Assembly (NCBI GenBank): GCA_914767715.1
Contig: OU612073.1
Location: forward strand, 744,001 to 808,000
Direction: 5' to 3'
DNA: 64,000 bases
Source: Membranipora membranacea
Lineage: Eukaryota > Bryozoa > Gymnolaemata > Cheilostomatida > Membraniporidae
Shown: positions 39,102-51,961 of the stretch, one piece after another
Numbering within the stretch: position 1 is the first letter of the stretch
How the letters are laid out: each line of letters begins with the position of its first letter
Translations under genes and position numbers: made by a program
The notes under the pieces: model-generated
Databases searched by the model: none
The model's input: the letters and a program-made list of their open reading frames with translations, nothing else
What the model was told of the DNA's origin: nothing

Positions 39102-39393
39102 GTAAGATTATTGGCTAAAACCAAAACTAGTGCAATTGCTCATGAATTAATTAATTCCAATGGAGAGATAAAAGGTTTCGGATAAAATTGAGCAAAACCA
39201 GTTCTGATGGCTGGAGTAGAGGCATTTTAAAATATTGAACATATCGATAGAGGGAGGGTTGTGAATGCTTTGGAAATTTAATTCATCAGATAGACATGGG
39301 GGGGGGGGGGGTGGAGCATTCAAGAAATCTAAATGTCACAACATTCAATTATACTCAACTCATTGAAACTAGAATATTAAAACAACAGGTTAT

Positions 39394-39938
39394 ACCATCC
39401 CATCCCATCCCATCCCATCCCATCCCATCCCATCCCATCCCATCCCATCCCATCCCATCCCATCCCATCCCATCCCATCCCATCCCATCCCATCCATCCC
39501 ATCCCATCCCATCCCATCCCATCCCATCCCATCCCATCCCATCCCATCCCATCCCATCCCATCCCATCCCATCCCATCCCATCCCATCCCATCCCATCCC
39601 ATCCCATCCCATCCCATCCCATCCCATCCCATCCCATCCCATCCCATCCCATCCCATCCCATCCCATCCCATCCCATCCCATCCCATCCCATCCCATCCC
39701 ATCCCATCCCATCCCATCCCATCCCATCCCATCCCATCCCATCCCATCCCATCCCATCCCATCCCATCCCATCCCATCCCATCCCATCCCATCCCATCCC
39801 ATCCCATCCCATCCCATCCCATCCCATCCCATCCCATCCCATCCCATCCCATCCCATCCCATCCCATCCCATCCCATCCCATCCCATCCCATCCCATCCC
39901 ATCCCATCCCACCCCACCCCACCCCATCCCATCCCATA
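39394..39938. repeat. (CCATC)n pentanucleotide satellite, about 109 units
   Basis: Almost pure CCATC repeat over about 545 bp. It is interrupted once by a four-base unit (CATC) near 39492 and ends in degenerate CCACC and CCATA units. Because the unit length is five, every frame on both strands is open across the array, which explains the long artificial frames encoding Ile-Pro-Ser-His or Met-Gly-Trp-Asp strings. Confidence 0.95.
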
Positions 39939-41833
39939 CCACACTACACTGCACCACACCATATCATACTATAAATCAAGTAGGTGCAAAAACTCATATT
40001 GATATTAATATGTTTTGCTTGGCCTCATTTGTCTCTATGTCTATTGTCTTCACAATTATGTTTCATAATTTTTGTGAAAATGCATACAATAATAACCAAT
40101 ATTTGTTATCATTGCAGGAAACGTTATTTGCAGAAAACAGCAATTGGGAGACTAGCAGCAGATTATCACAGTTTGACATGGATAGTCATGTATGTAATAG
40201 TGACTGTGTGGATTATGGTTGTGGGAAAATGCAGCTTTATTTTGGTTCCAGTGGAAGTTGAATTCGTGATGCGACCTCAGCCTGTAATAATACAGCCTAC
40301 TCTAACCCGTATAGTTTAAAGTGTTACGGTTTTGATGTCTCCATTTTGAAAATATTGTTTATATGGTTCATATTATATACATTGCATATATTGTATATAT
40401 ATGCAAGTCTTACCTAACAGTTGTATTTATTCAGATCAATTCGGTTTGTTGTATAATGACACAAAGAAAGTCACTGCCTAGGTATGGCTTTTATAATTCA
40501 AACATTTGATCACTATCAGATGGTCATATAACATGAATTATTATTTGATCAACAGAGCACAATGTGTATTTGCTTAAATGGTTATGTGCTTCAATAAAAA
40601 ACTACTTTTCTAAAATCTTTCTCATTTTTCAACAAATATATGACAAAAAAAGACATAATTCCATCAGTGAATTTTCACCTTGCTGCTGCGCAAGTGCTGT
40701 TTCACAATACAATGATATTAATCGATATGGTTCAATATAGTGGTTTGGTATATGATGACTGGATTTGATAATTGTGTCTACAAAGTGGTTGATGTGTCGC
40801 TGGGTCGTTACATATGGGTTTTTTTTCTATATTTACCAAAAAACGGTGAGATAATATAGACATTAAAGACACTCAAATATAATATCATGATTATTATGAT
40901 GGTTGTCTTCCCCTGATAAAAGGAGAGACAACTACCCCATAAAGTGGTGATTATCACCATGTTTCCCCTCATATCAATCTTGTGCGATAAGATCATAAGA
41001 TTATGATGTATCTTTCCCTTGTCAGGTGGGACACAACTCCAAATAATGATCAGTATTCAGATTTTTTGAACATCAACACTGTGATTTGGTGCTATAAGAA
41101 ATAGTCAGGAATCCCATATTAATTACCAATGGTTCGAGGTATTCCTACCAGTCAGGCTGTTGCTGGTAAATGTGGCTTTCCGTGCTTGCCCAACAGGCTA
41201 TACCAGACGCAAAAGAGGTTTTCGTCTGCATGCCAAGCTGGCAACATGTCATTATACCTTGAAGCTATTCATGTACCTTTGACTGATGCTAATTTTAATA
41301 TTCAAGAATCAGCACGGACAACCACTGTCCTGCATATCCTCATGACAGATACTCATACAAGATAACAAACAAACTTACACAAATATTTAGGCAATTATTA
41401 AATTAATTAAAATGGGGGGGGGGGTGCCAGGATTATTGCTTTTCATTAGCAGTTGATGGGTGCTTTAACAGCATATCAATTTAAGTGAAAGAAAACTTGT
41501 GGTCAAATATCATTAGTACTCTTGATGTTTGTTGTTGTGCCAGTAGCTAGGCACTAGTGATGCAATGTTAACAAAATCAATACATTTGAAAGCCCACAAT
41601 CTGTTGACTGACTACTCAGCCTAGGGGCTTTTGTCATGAGTATAGAACTAAACTTGAAACATGGTCAATGCCAAAATATTTTATTGACAGGTATTTTTTG
41701 TAACAGCAGACCATCAACTTCAAACATAAGTAATATTGATCTTATACAAAACATATGACATCTTAGTTTGTCGGCTATTTTGAGGGTGCTGAAACAAGCT
41801 AAACTGTCTCTAAGCCTCATGACAGTATTAGTA

Positions 41834-41874
41834 GAGACGTTCGACCAGGTATAATATACCTAGTTAAACGTCTC
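41834..41874. repeat. Hairpin-forming inverted repeat
   Basis: Arms of 19 nt with 16 matches: left GAGACGTTCGACCAGGTAT, right reverse complement GAGACGTTTAACTAGGTAT, separated by AAT. It lies in intergenic DNA with no T-run typical of a transcript end. It could be the core of a small foldback element or a structured RNA; neither can be settled here. Confidence 0.6.
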
Positions 41875-42129
41875 GATTTGAGTCTTCGATTGAAAAGACA
41901 TATTATGACTCTGCATCATAGGAGATTATGCTAATTATGTAATCCATAGTCCGCATGTGTGGTCTGGCCAGTTAATGAACTCTTGATGCTCTGAGTGAGG
42001 CCCCAAGATGACCAAGTGATGGGTTGCTATCAACGGAAAAGTCCTCATCTGTCATACCTCTTCACTTTCATGGTGGCATGTGGATGTGCATATTATACTG
42101 CAGGTGTCTGTCATAGTCTATGCCTCTTG

Positions 42130-42540
42130 CTGTGTTATCTGTGCAGAACGTGCCTACTCTTGTCATATCTGTAAAAAGAATAAACTGGTGGTCAGCAGAC
42201 TGACCAGGTCCACTGAGTGAATGACGAGACAAGTTAGAGTTACAGTTAGAGTATATCTGTAGAGTGATTGAGTTATTGTGATAGAGTTATAGTCTATGTA
42301 TGATATATTTTATCAAGGTTATCGAGGACATCGAGGTCATCGAGGTTATCGAGGTTATCGAGGTTATCGAGGTCACCTTTGCAGCCTTGGTAACTGTATG
42401 TCACAACAAACAGGTACGTCAGCGAAAGCCCCTGGCATGGGTAATGTTTGTTTTGGCATTCTGATAGAGTATATATAGTATATATATATAAGTATATATT
42501 GCACTCCATGTGAAGACCGCCACAACTGTCAGAGCATTCA
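42130..42540 (+). repeat. Dispersed repeat family, copy 1, with internal 9-bp tandem (TTATCGAGG)
   Basis: Homologous to the opposite strand of 51962-52290. Shared landmarks in order: CATATCTGTAAAAA, GGTCAGCAGACTGACCAGGTC, a GAGTTA/TATATA-rich stretch, TCGAGGTCA, GCCTTGGTAACTGTATGTC, GTCAGCGAAAGCCCCTG, and near the end CCATGTGAAGACCGCCACAA followed by CTGTC. In this copy the TCGAGG segment has expanded into about seven 9-bp units (42317-42378). There is no coding capacity. It is probably a non-autonomous transposable element of unknown class. Confidence 0.65.
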
Positions 42541-45189
42541 AAATAGTGAATTTTGATTGATGTAAAAAACATGAATATTTAGACTCCAAATGATGATGTC
42601 CTTCTGACTCCAAAATGAACGGCCAAAACTTGTAGCTAGATTCAAATAAATAATAATTTCGCGACTGTTGTGCCGTTGGCATACCCGATGGGGGGACTCC
42701 ACCGGTGGATGCTCTTCACTGGCAAACACCTCACCACCCACCTTTATAGTTTCTAGCAGCAAAGATGAGTTGTTAGCACTATGACCATTTTTCGCAACCA
42801 TCAATTCCTACCATTGGAAGCAGAATGCCCTGCTTTGAACATTTAATGTTTGCATGATAAACAAGCCAATACCTAAGCTTTTGTATTATTTGATTTCATT
42901 GTCATTAGCACTCAAAGGAAAATCGGTATTAATCAATGAGTTGGATGTGGTTACCATGTTACAGCATTTGTACCATTTGCAAGTTTTTGATACTCGTTAA
43001 TTCAACACTATTGCGCCTATTGATCTGAGTTTTTGCTCCCACTTCAGCCAGTCCAATCAAATGCTCTCAGCTTTTACCATTTGTCCTTGTAAAAATACAA
43101 AGGGTTTGATTATTTTCAACACACAAAGCATAACTCAATTTACCCGTGCCAAACTCTTTGGTTGTGCCAGTAGTTTTAAAGGATACCACTTACCAATTAC
43201 CAATTAACCATTAACAATTGATGGTTTTGAATAGCTTTTTGCGACACAACAAGCGTGTTTTGAAAGGAAATGCAGGAGTTGCAAGTTCTTATTAAAGATG
43301 AATAATTACCAAACAACACACATCAAGATCAAGAAGGGATGATAACTCTAAAACTCTATCCTTAAATCTAAGATATTCCACATGTAGGTTTAAAGAAGTT
43401 GACATTGTTTCTAAAATACCACAGTTAGTAACCACTCTTGAGCATCAGTGAGGAAAAGAGCATTATTTATGTGAGACAAAAAATGAAAAGAATAGAAAAA
43501 CCCAACAATATTGAGCTTTCACTTAAAGAACCAAAATGGCAAAGTTATAAATCTAGATCGGATACCTAAAGGTAGAAGTTTCACTATGTGTATACACATT
43601 GAAAAAAATGCGCTATCATTGCAAATGGTTAGCATATATAATTTTGTCTTTTTATTATTTCTAGTCCTGCTTCATCTAGGCACACCGACTTTTGACCAAG
43701 TATGGACAAACTATGGAAAACATCCCTTAAAACTTTTTTTGATTTTTCTGATTTTAGGGCTGCGCCAATACCAAAATATTATTCTGCTCATACTGTGCAA
43801 GTCGCTCAAAATCCATCGAACAATGCTTTAATACTTATGGATGTTAACGTCAATTACCAACAAATTGGGAATAAGTCTCAATTCGATTTCGTTTCAAAAT
43901 GTAATGCCAAAGGGAAAAATATCTATTGCAATGCTCAGCCCTGATATGGGGGAAAAATTGCATTCAATTCACTGAGTAGACTTTTTATCTAAGATCCCAG
44001 TCCAGTTTTTCAGATACTTTATAGTAAGGGTTGGTCAATTTAGAATTGACACAAAGCCTAATTTTTTTACAAGATTGAATTACTGTGGGTTTCTTCTTCT
44101 TTGAGGAAAAGGCTTACAGAGAGCTCTCCAGAAAATGTATAGTTTGCCTATGTTTGACGTCGTTGAATTGAAATATGCCTTCAAGGGGGCTTGAACCGGT
44201 TGTTGTCGTCGGTAGGGTAACGCAATAAATTATATCCAGATCAAATGCAAATGTGTCACTTTAACATAAAAAGTGCCCCTCCCTTGTCTACACACAAAGA
44301 AACCAGTTATAGCCATATTTTTATACTGTATATATATATACTATCTTTCTAATTAACATACTTGCTTAACTAAATTCATTCACCTGCATAAGTGCATAAC
44401 TGAGAAACAATTAACAGTAATATAAGTTAATATTGCAAAATCTAAATTTGAGTAGGTTTGATCAGAGATCCTCAGTTTGAGATGCTGCTGCTTGAGACCA
44501 TTCTATTTGAATAGGTATTAGCTGAGATGGTTTTTTGTTCATCGGATTGTTGCACCAGTATTATGGATGAGATGATTAGTCAGATCTTTCCCCCTGTGAG
44601 TTCACATGAGATCTAACACATAAAAAGTATTTCAGCTGTAATATATATATTTATATATATACTTTAATTGGTAACATAAGACATCTCATTGGAAATGTTT
44701 TGCACTCGGTGCCAGAAAAAATAGAAACAAAAAAGAAACAGAAAGGAAACTGAATAGAATTTCATTGACGATTTTGATCAAGTGCGTAACATATTATGGT
44801 TGAATAGCAATGTTTTAAATTTAAATATATCAATGATCCAGCTCCCCATAAGCCAGTTGTCAAATATTTGAATACCAACTGATCTGTGACATGACAATCT
44901 ATATTTTATTTTATACACTTTATCCCATCATAATAAAAATCAAACCCTCTTTATCTTTATATTGCTTCCTTCTTTCACATAAACTTGGTGGAAAATCAAT
45001 TTAACTACCAAACTTTATAGTTCCCTACTAGAGATCAAAAGCTTTCAACTTCCCTTAACAAAATTTATTTAAGGAAATTATCAGATACAATCTGCTCAAA
45101 ATAATCAATATTACATAGTTGTATGTGCGGCTCTATTTATATTTTGGGTTTCTGTGCTCTATACTGATCAGCTTGGAACCTTGATAAAA

Positions 45190-47035
45190 ATGATTTCTCT
45201 TCTGGCTGTGGTGAGTTCACTTTATAGTTTACGCCAATAGATTGAATTTAAAATTTTTTTTTCTTATTTTGCTAGCAGTAAAGTTAATCTAAAAGCGTGA
45301 AAGTTCTTACATTTTCTGACCAAGCTCATCTAGTTGAGATACAATTCTTGTGAAATTCTTAGTAAATGAAGCACATCTTACTAATATGACTTTATCAAAT
45401 GTATGATTATTTTTTAGACAGTAATGGTGTGTTTTTGCATCTCATCTACGGCAGCAAACTCTGCCATCCTTAGTGCAACATACAAAGGTCAACCAGAGGG
45501 GACTCTTCAGTCCGTCAATACAGAGTATAATGATATTCCTACTGCCCAACTTTGTTCTTTGCTTTGTACTGAGAGGTCAAACGCTGAGTTATCGTCAGCA
45601 TGTTTCTCCTACTCATACAATGCTGTTACACAAGTTTGTCACCTCTCAAGTGATATGAGTTCAGAGATCGCAAATGAAACGAGTGGAGACGCTGTGTTTG
45701 ATATTCAAGGTATGTGGATTTCATTTTGTTGCATATATGATTCCAACACAAACGGTCTAACATTTCTAAGAGAATAATTAAGGTAAATTAAATGATGAGA
45801 GGAAAAATGAAACGCACAATACAATGGAATTATTTTCAGGGATAAAGCGTTTTGGGTGTCATTTTAGAGATTCAATTCAGTTCATCAACTTGGGAAGTGA
45901 CGCAGGAGCGAGATTGTAGGAGAAAGTATCTGCAGCCATTTACTGAAGTTAGCCTTCATGTCTGTATAGAGATCTATGAAGCAGACAGCTCACCTGAAGG
46001 AGATTTTAGTTATGATGCCACACAAAGAGCTTGCTATACAAATATCCCAAAGCTACCCAGTGACTATAGCTGCCCTGTTGACGATGATAGCATGGTCCTG
46101 TTTTCTAACTTCGAAAGGCATCAAACATTGCTTGGAAGCCCAAGCAAGATTTCACTTACAGGTAAAGCAACTTATAAAAATATGCTTCTGAAAAGTTATA
46201 TTAATATTTATTTGTTCACTTCTAATTGGATGACAAAATGTTAATTTGGTAAATAATGCTTTGTAATAATGATCACCATCTGACTAACACACTGACAAAT
46301 CTTTCATAAGTACTTTAGTTTAGTAATTCAGACTCTGTTAGAGGACACTCCATATCAGGTCACTGTTTTCTACACACAGGTCCATTCAACAGCTCACAGC
46401 CATATGGTGGATTTTGGCCGGGAATTGCCTTTGATGGCAGTAAGAGTTTACATAATCATTACCTCTCAGCTAGACAGTCCGATAATCCATGGATAGGTGG
46501 AGACATTGGTGAAATTAAAACCATAGCTGGAGCTAAGTTCTACACCAGAACAAACTGCTGTGCTGGTAAGTGCCCCTGATTCCCAATTAAGATTTTGATT
46601 CGAATGTTTCATATTCATCTCTCTCTTCAAAGCTCTTTGATATTTTACCAGTGTGGGGGAGTGCAGTGAAATATACATTAACATGATGCGTGTGATGTGA
46701 GTCATATCGAAGGCAGCCAAAATAGACAACTGTTAGTCCCTGTTATGCAGCATACAGAAGATCTTCCACAATCACAATGTCACAATATGAAACTTTTTTT
46801 CAATATCTTAGGTGATCTGCAAAACCTCCACTTCTTGGTTGCCGTTGTTGAATCATATCTAGATAATGATTATGCGGGAAGTCTCTGCTCTGTTCACACA
46901 GGCACACCAAGGATGAGTAACGCCGATATTGTTTGGTTACCTTGCTCCTTCAAAGAAGGGCGGTACTTCAAATTGGTTTCAATGACTGAATCAGGTCAAT
47001 TTGATGTATGTGAAATAGAGTTGTATGGCTATTAG
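45190..47035 (+). CDS. Secreted PAN/apple-PAN/apple-discoidin-like protein 2
   Basis: Five coding exons: 45190-45210, 45418-45709, 45868-46161, 46380-46565, 46812-47035; 338 residues. The first two exons give a signal peptide (MISLLAV then TVMVCFCISSTAA). Exon 2 carries a PAN/apple-like module (AQLCSLLCTERSNAELSSAC, then FSYSYNAVTQVCHLS). Exon 3 has a second (SLHVCIEIYEADSS, then FSYDATQRACYTN). Exons 4-5 form a galactose-binding-like F5-8C/fucolectin module (SSQPYGGFWPGIAFDGS, NPWIGGDIGEIKTIAG, then GRYFKLVSMTES and FDVCEIELYGY at the C terminus). Later introns are all phase 1, matching PAN-lectin 1. The exon 3 acceptor was placed at 45867/45868: using the earlier AG at 45839-45840 runs into stops, whereas this one keeps phase. 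Two short similar blocks downstream (47155-47230 and 47449-47520) look like a 3' local duplication. The function is inferred to be extracellular recognition. Confidence 0.78.
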
Positions 47036-47948
47036 GTTGAATGGAAATGATAATTTCAGATAGCTTGGGTTTTTATCTACCTGCTGCTATTACATGAACA
47101 CTGAATGCAAACATGTAGGTTTATAAATTTTATAATGGTGATGAAGTGGTTCATATTTTAGTTGTCAAGAACTTGGAGCCTTTGCTGGATATTTTACATT
47201 TCAACATTTATGATAAATCAGCATTTATAGGGTTGGGTTGAATTTGAGCTCTGTACTTACTGACAACCTGGTTTAAACCAACAGGGCCACTACCGCCTGG
47301 TCATTATTGTATTGTATACATCTGTTGTCTCCTTCAATGCTCAATTCAAGTCAGTCTCTGTCATCAATCGAATTTCTTTTATCTATAATATATTTTATTA
47401 GCATTCAGCATCCTTAGGTGTTCTTCCTGATGTGTGAAAAAAAACTTATATTTTGTTGTCAAGAACTTGGAGACTATGTCAAATATTTCACTTTACTATC
47501 AATAATACATCAACGATTATAAGATCACTACCAGCTACTAATGACTTAAGTAAACAGATACTGATAGGGCTTATATAAACATTAGTGTGTGTGTGTTACA
47601 AACCTATCTAATCTTTTTGGTGTTAAATACGTTTAGCTTGGCAATAGCTTCAATGGATATTGATTTTGTTCAGATTGTGAGCTGTTGGCACTAAATGAGG
47701 GCTGATGCGACAGAAAGTGTTGACGGCACTCATTCAGCAATGCTCGGAAAAGGTGGGTGGAGAGTATTTCGCAAGGCAAGGGCAGTTCAACGACGGATGC
47801 CCCCGTCCGGATTGCAAACAGCACAACAGTCTCAAAATTATACTTGGTTTTTTCAGCTGGCAGGCTACGGAAAGCTAAGGATTTGCTTTGGTCAAAATAG
47901 AAATCATTATGCCGAAACACTCACTATGTAATGTTTTGGCATAATATG

Positions 47949-48693
47949 CAGACTTGCCAACCTAATTTTTCCAAAATGAGTACCAAAATTTGCAAAATGC
48001 TTAAAAATGAGTACAAAACTCCAGGGTGCCTCAAATGACCAGAAAACGCCCAAAAAATGGTTTCGCGCTTCGCACGAAAAATGCTATTATCACAGTAAGT
48101 AGTCCTTTGTAGGGTAGGAGTGCAGATCACTCAACATTAGTCTTTTTCCCTTTGCGTTGTAAGGTGCAATCTGCTAATAATAAATGAAAAATTGTTTGTA
48201 ACCTAGCCTGTCTGGACAAGACAGGCTATTTGAAACCCTGTTTGCCCATCCTCCCTGGTTTGCCCTTGAAACACTGGGGCAGGAGATCTGAGTTAAGTTA
48301 TCTCACCCCAACAAGGAGGTAGACAACTTTGTTACTCTGATTAAAGAAAAGTTGAAGTTGGCAGAACCACCATATTCTACAATGGATTACTAGTTATGTT
48401 GTGTCTCATTGAAGAAAAGTTGCAATTTGGCTCATGCAAAACTTGGACAGGTAAAAAGTCAACTGTAAATCAACATCATGGTTTTCTGCAGCCAATACCA
48501 GATTTTTAGTCTATTATTTAACCATGACAACCAAGTAAACACTAAAGATAAAAGATGCGTTTTTGATTGCCTAATTAGATGAACAGGCGTTTGGAAAACC
48601 ATAAATGAGTACAACTAGCGTTTTGCGTTTAAAACTCAATTAGTGTCAAATAAGCGTTTACAAACGCTTTATGCGTACAGGTTGGCAAGTATG
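47949..48693. mobile_element. Non-autonomous DNA transposon with 15-bp terminal inverted repeats
   Basis: About 745 bp bounded by CAGACTTGCCAACCT at the left and, as reverse complement at the right, CATACTTGCCAACCT. The interior is non-coding, with scattered GAGTAC and GCGTTT motifs near both ends and a CGCGCTTCGCACGAAAAA segment. Terminal CA and TIR style resemble hAT elements, but I could not find a convincing 8-bp target duplication, so the superfamily remains open. Confidence 0.7.
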
Positions 48694-49732
48694 TAAAAAT
48701 ATGTCAATCTATTGTAATGTATGTACTCAGTTATTTAAAGTCAAAAATGCTCAGTTGTAGTTATCTCCTCCTTACTTTTCCAAAAGCTATCTCCTTCCTA
48801 CAGTTTTTAATTCAGAATAACCACATTTGGTCACCTGGATCGTTAGTCAATCAGCTAACTATTCATTTATCTTTTTCTGCAAAAAACTCCAAATCTGACA
48901 AAAAATCTCCAAGTTCGTGTTTTTCTGTTTGGGCAGAACTACACTTCGACATGGTAACTCTCAGAGATCTGGTCTTTTTTGGAGCATCAGTTCATCACAT
49001 TATCTAAATGAGCTTTTGAGGGCATGTTTGAAATATTTTTTTAACATATTTAAAATTGCGATTTACTTTTTCATTACGGTGTTTATTTCATCCATCAGTG
49101 CAGTGGCAATGGTGCGCAAGGCAGTGCAAAGAGCCTATGTATTTGTAGTTTCTATGCCATTGTGTATAGTTTCAAACAAATTCTAATTGCCTTTTATCAA
49201 AGGAGTCGAGCAATTTACAAATGACAATGGAGATGCTATACTGAACTTAAACAAAAGAATATTTCTGTTGGTTGATATAAGTTTTCAGTATAGATCGTGG
49301 TGACCCATCAGTCACCCATCAAATTCTATCAGGATGACTATAGACCTCAAAATAATTAATATTATTAATATTCCGAAACATGGTTTGGATTTGTCTTTTT
49401 CAGTGGATAATGTTCAATGATAGCATTTTCAAACTAAACCCAAATGTTTGAGCTTAAATTTTACTCGAATGTCATCCCAATATTTTTTATTATTGAAAAA
49501 CACTAATGTAACTATGCTGGATGCGTATAGGATTATGATAACTGTGTGTCTGGAGGGCTCACCCTTAATAACACACATGATATTCTATGTGAAATATTCT
49601 GCTGCATTTTCAGTGAGCTGGTTTCTGCATGTTCGACCTTGGTGTATCTATCACCATTAAGGAATTGCAGTCCTGAAATAACCATTGACAGCATTCATGT
49701 TACGGTTGAATTTGTACATTTGTTTAAAAATC

Positions 49733-50356
49733 GTGCCCTGGGACTGCATCTATACTGCAACAAGTTATAATGTTGTTACTTTTGAGGATTCGGTTAGCCA
49801 AACAGGTGGGCTGCCTCAATAAACAACAAATCTGAGATGGCCTCCAAACAAAATTGGAAGCAATTCTTCACGCAGCCAGCGCATTGAAACGATCCAAGTA
49901 CAATTGAGACCTCTGCTGGATGAAGATATCAGTTAGAGCAATTACAGACATTGTTTTCTCAGAGTAAATTTTCTAATCCCTCAAGAAAATCTTATTTGTA
50001 AACAACCAGTGTATTGCAGTCTCTGTGTTTCATTACAGGGAAAGAATTTGTTACTGTTGTGCCTTGTTTATCTTTTCCAAAGGATTTAAAGGCAATGTAA
50101 TTTTAGAATATGAAAACCTGAGGATTACCTTTGTGTCTCGAGACTTGTTGCTTCTTATGATATTTATGTATTATAGCATTATTACATCAGATTAAAATTG
50201 AAGGTTGAATTAAATCAGATGTCTTGTCGCAAGCAACATCCTGGAGCATAGGCGGCAAAAGTTGTTGCTTTAGTGGCCAGGCCGCAATATCTGCGCCAGG
50301 TTGCTCTCTGTTTGCAGGCAGGTCGGAGCACACCTGGGTTCCAACCATAGCCCAGT
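49733..50356. repeat. Direct duplication, copy A
   Basis: Nearly identical to 50731-51308, from CCCTGGGACTGCATCTATAC through to AGCCCAGT. Copy A contains about 45 bp (near 50147-50190) that copy B lacks and several point differences. Its last 140 bp (50214-50356) are the inverse of the SINE body found at 52740-52830. Confidence 0.85.
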
Positions 50357-50730
50357 GCTAGATAATTTGTAATCCTGCTCAGTCCAAATATATTTTCCAA
50401 CCAGCATTCCAAGCCCGAAACCCCAGTTCTGATACAAAAAATTTAGCCCATATTGAGTGCCCTGTTTTTTTATACCAATTTTATTGCATCTAAAATATCA
50501 TATCATATTATGTTGAATCAATAGGCTGGCTACTCATATATTTACATTTTTGCAATCGACCATGACACCTTGTCGACATTCAATTATCCACACTCTCTTT
50601 ACTCAAGAAAAACATGGCCCATGCTTCTAAAAAGTTATACAATGTTGCGATCACTTCACTTCACGATCACTTTACTTTTGGTTAGCCGGGTAAACCTTCT
50701 TCCGGGAGTTATTGCACAATCAAGTAGAGG

Positions 50731-51308
50731 CTGCCCTGGGACTGCATCTATACTGCAACAAGTTATAATATTGTTACTTTTGAGGATTCGGTTAGCCAAA
50801 CAGGTGGGCTGCCTCAATAAACAACAAATCTGAGATGGCCTCCAAACAAAATCTGAAGCAATTCTCCATGCGGTGCATTGAAACGATCCAAGTACAATTG
50901 AGACCTAAGCTGGATGAAGATATCAGTTAGAGCAATTACAGACATTGTTTTCTCACAGTAAATTTTCTAATCCCTCAAGAAAATCTTATTTGTAAACAAC
51001 CAGTTGTATTGGAGTCTCTGTGTTTCATTACAGGGAAAGAATTTGTTACTGTTGTGCCTTGTTTATCTTTTCCAAATGATTTAAAGGCAATGTAATATTA
51101 GAATATCAAAACCTGAGGATAACCTTTGTGTCTCAAGACTGATTAAAATTGAAGGTTGATTTAAATCAGATGTCTTGTCACAAGCCACATCCCGGAGCAT
51201 AGGCGGCGAAATTCGTTGCCTTAGTGGCCAGGCCACAATATCTGCATCAGGTTGCTCTCTGTTTGCATGCAGGTCGGAGCACACCTGGGTGCCAACCAAA
51301 GCCCAGTA
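50731..51308. repeat. Direct duplication, copy B
   Basis: Second copy of the 49733-50356 unit, about 95 percent identical by eye, with a short deletion in the middle and a few indels. The 374 bp between the copies (50357-50730) are single-copy here. The duplication includes a reverse-oriented SINE body (51174-51310), so it arose after that insertion or the whole block is itself a composite element. Confidence 0.85.
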
Positions 51309-51961
51309 GACGATGGACCGCTGACACATTTGATATGAGGCCCTTTCGATAAATTTAAGGTTCAATGATTGAACAGACCAAGGGTACATTGTGGCAGCAT
51401 CATTCAAGGATTGTAATAGTTAATCCTATTGCAAAAACTGCCACAATACCGCCTTCCTAGCTATCCCCACCGTATCAATTTAGCTAGGATAGTTAGGTGT
51501 AATTTAAGCATTAAACTTCATGTCTAATTGTGGAGTAAGGCTGTACAAAGAGAAATTCTTACGGGAGAGCCTGCATATTCTATTTTTTACTGTAATCAAA
51601 AACTTTGATTTCAGTTCATTCTCCAGAACCCTATAATTGTGACAAATAGATGAAAGGAGTTTTTGGCATCAAGCTTCCCATAACTTTCCCCTTGACGCAA
51701 AGCTCGCAGGTACCTTGACCAAGGAGTAAAAAACTCTTTCCTTGACTATTGTTAAAAAATTTACTCTGAATCCCTTTACTCTGTGAAGCAGTCTATCCAC
51801 ATGCTTGAAACTAAAATGTTTTACACAGATAGATAGATGGGGTGATAACTCTATACTGCAAATGAGCCACCAAATTTCAACAATAAGAGAAGACAACTTC
51901 TTAGCCCAAGATTTGCCCAAATTGACTTTAATGAACTGAGTAGTTCAATGTATAATTGAAT

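Larger units (their letters stand above)
39102..45189. other. Repeat-rich interval between the broken NTase-NHL gene and PAN-lectin 2
   Basis: Holds a pentanucleotide satellite (39394-39938), a possible decayed last exon of the NTase-NHL gene after an acceptor at 40117 (stops after about 12 codons in the phase that follows exon 38946-39101), an AATAAA at 40593-40598 that could be its poly(A) signal, a G-run near 39299-39310 and 41414-41423, a hairpin at 41834-41874, and one copy of a dispersed repeat (42130-42540). Open frames such as 41129-41365 and 43511-43944 have no recognisable family. Confidence 0.4.

Noticed and set aside
39355-40261. Open frames of up to 321 residues encoding Ile-Pro-Ser-His or Met-Gly-Trp-Asp strings
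   Set aside because: They are translations of the CCATC satellite; a five-base unit without stops is open in every frame.
40118-40320. Last exon of the NTase-NHL gene
   Set aside because: In the phase required by the previous exon it stops after about 12 codons and shows no clear propeller motif; it is mentioned only as a possible decayed exon.
43511-43944. Open frames of 80-106 residues
   Set aside because: Overlapping frames without family similarity in AT-rich DNA.
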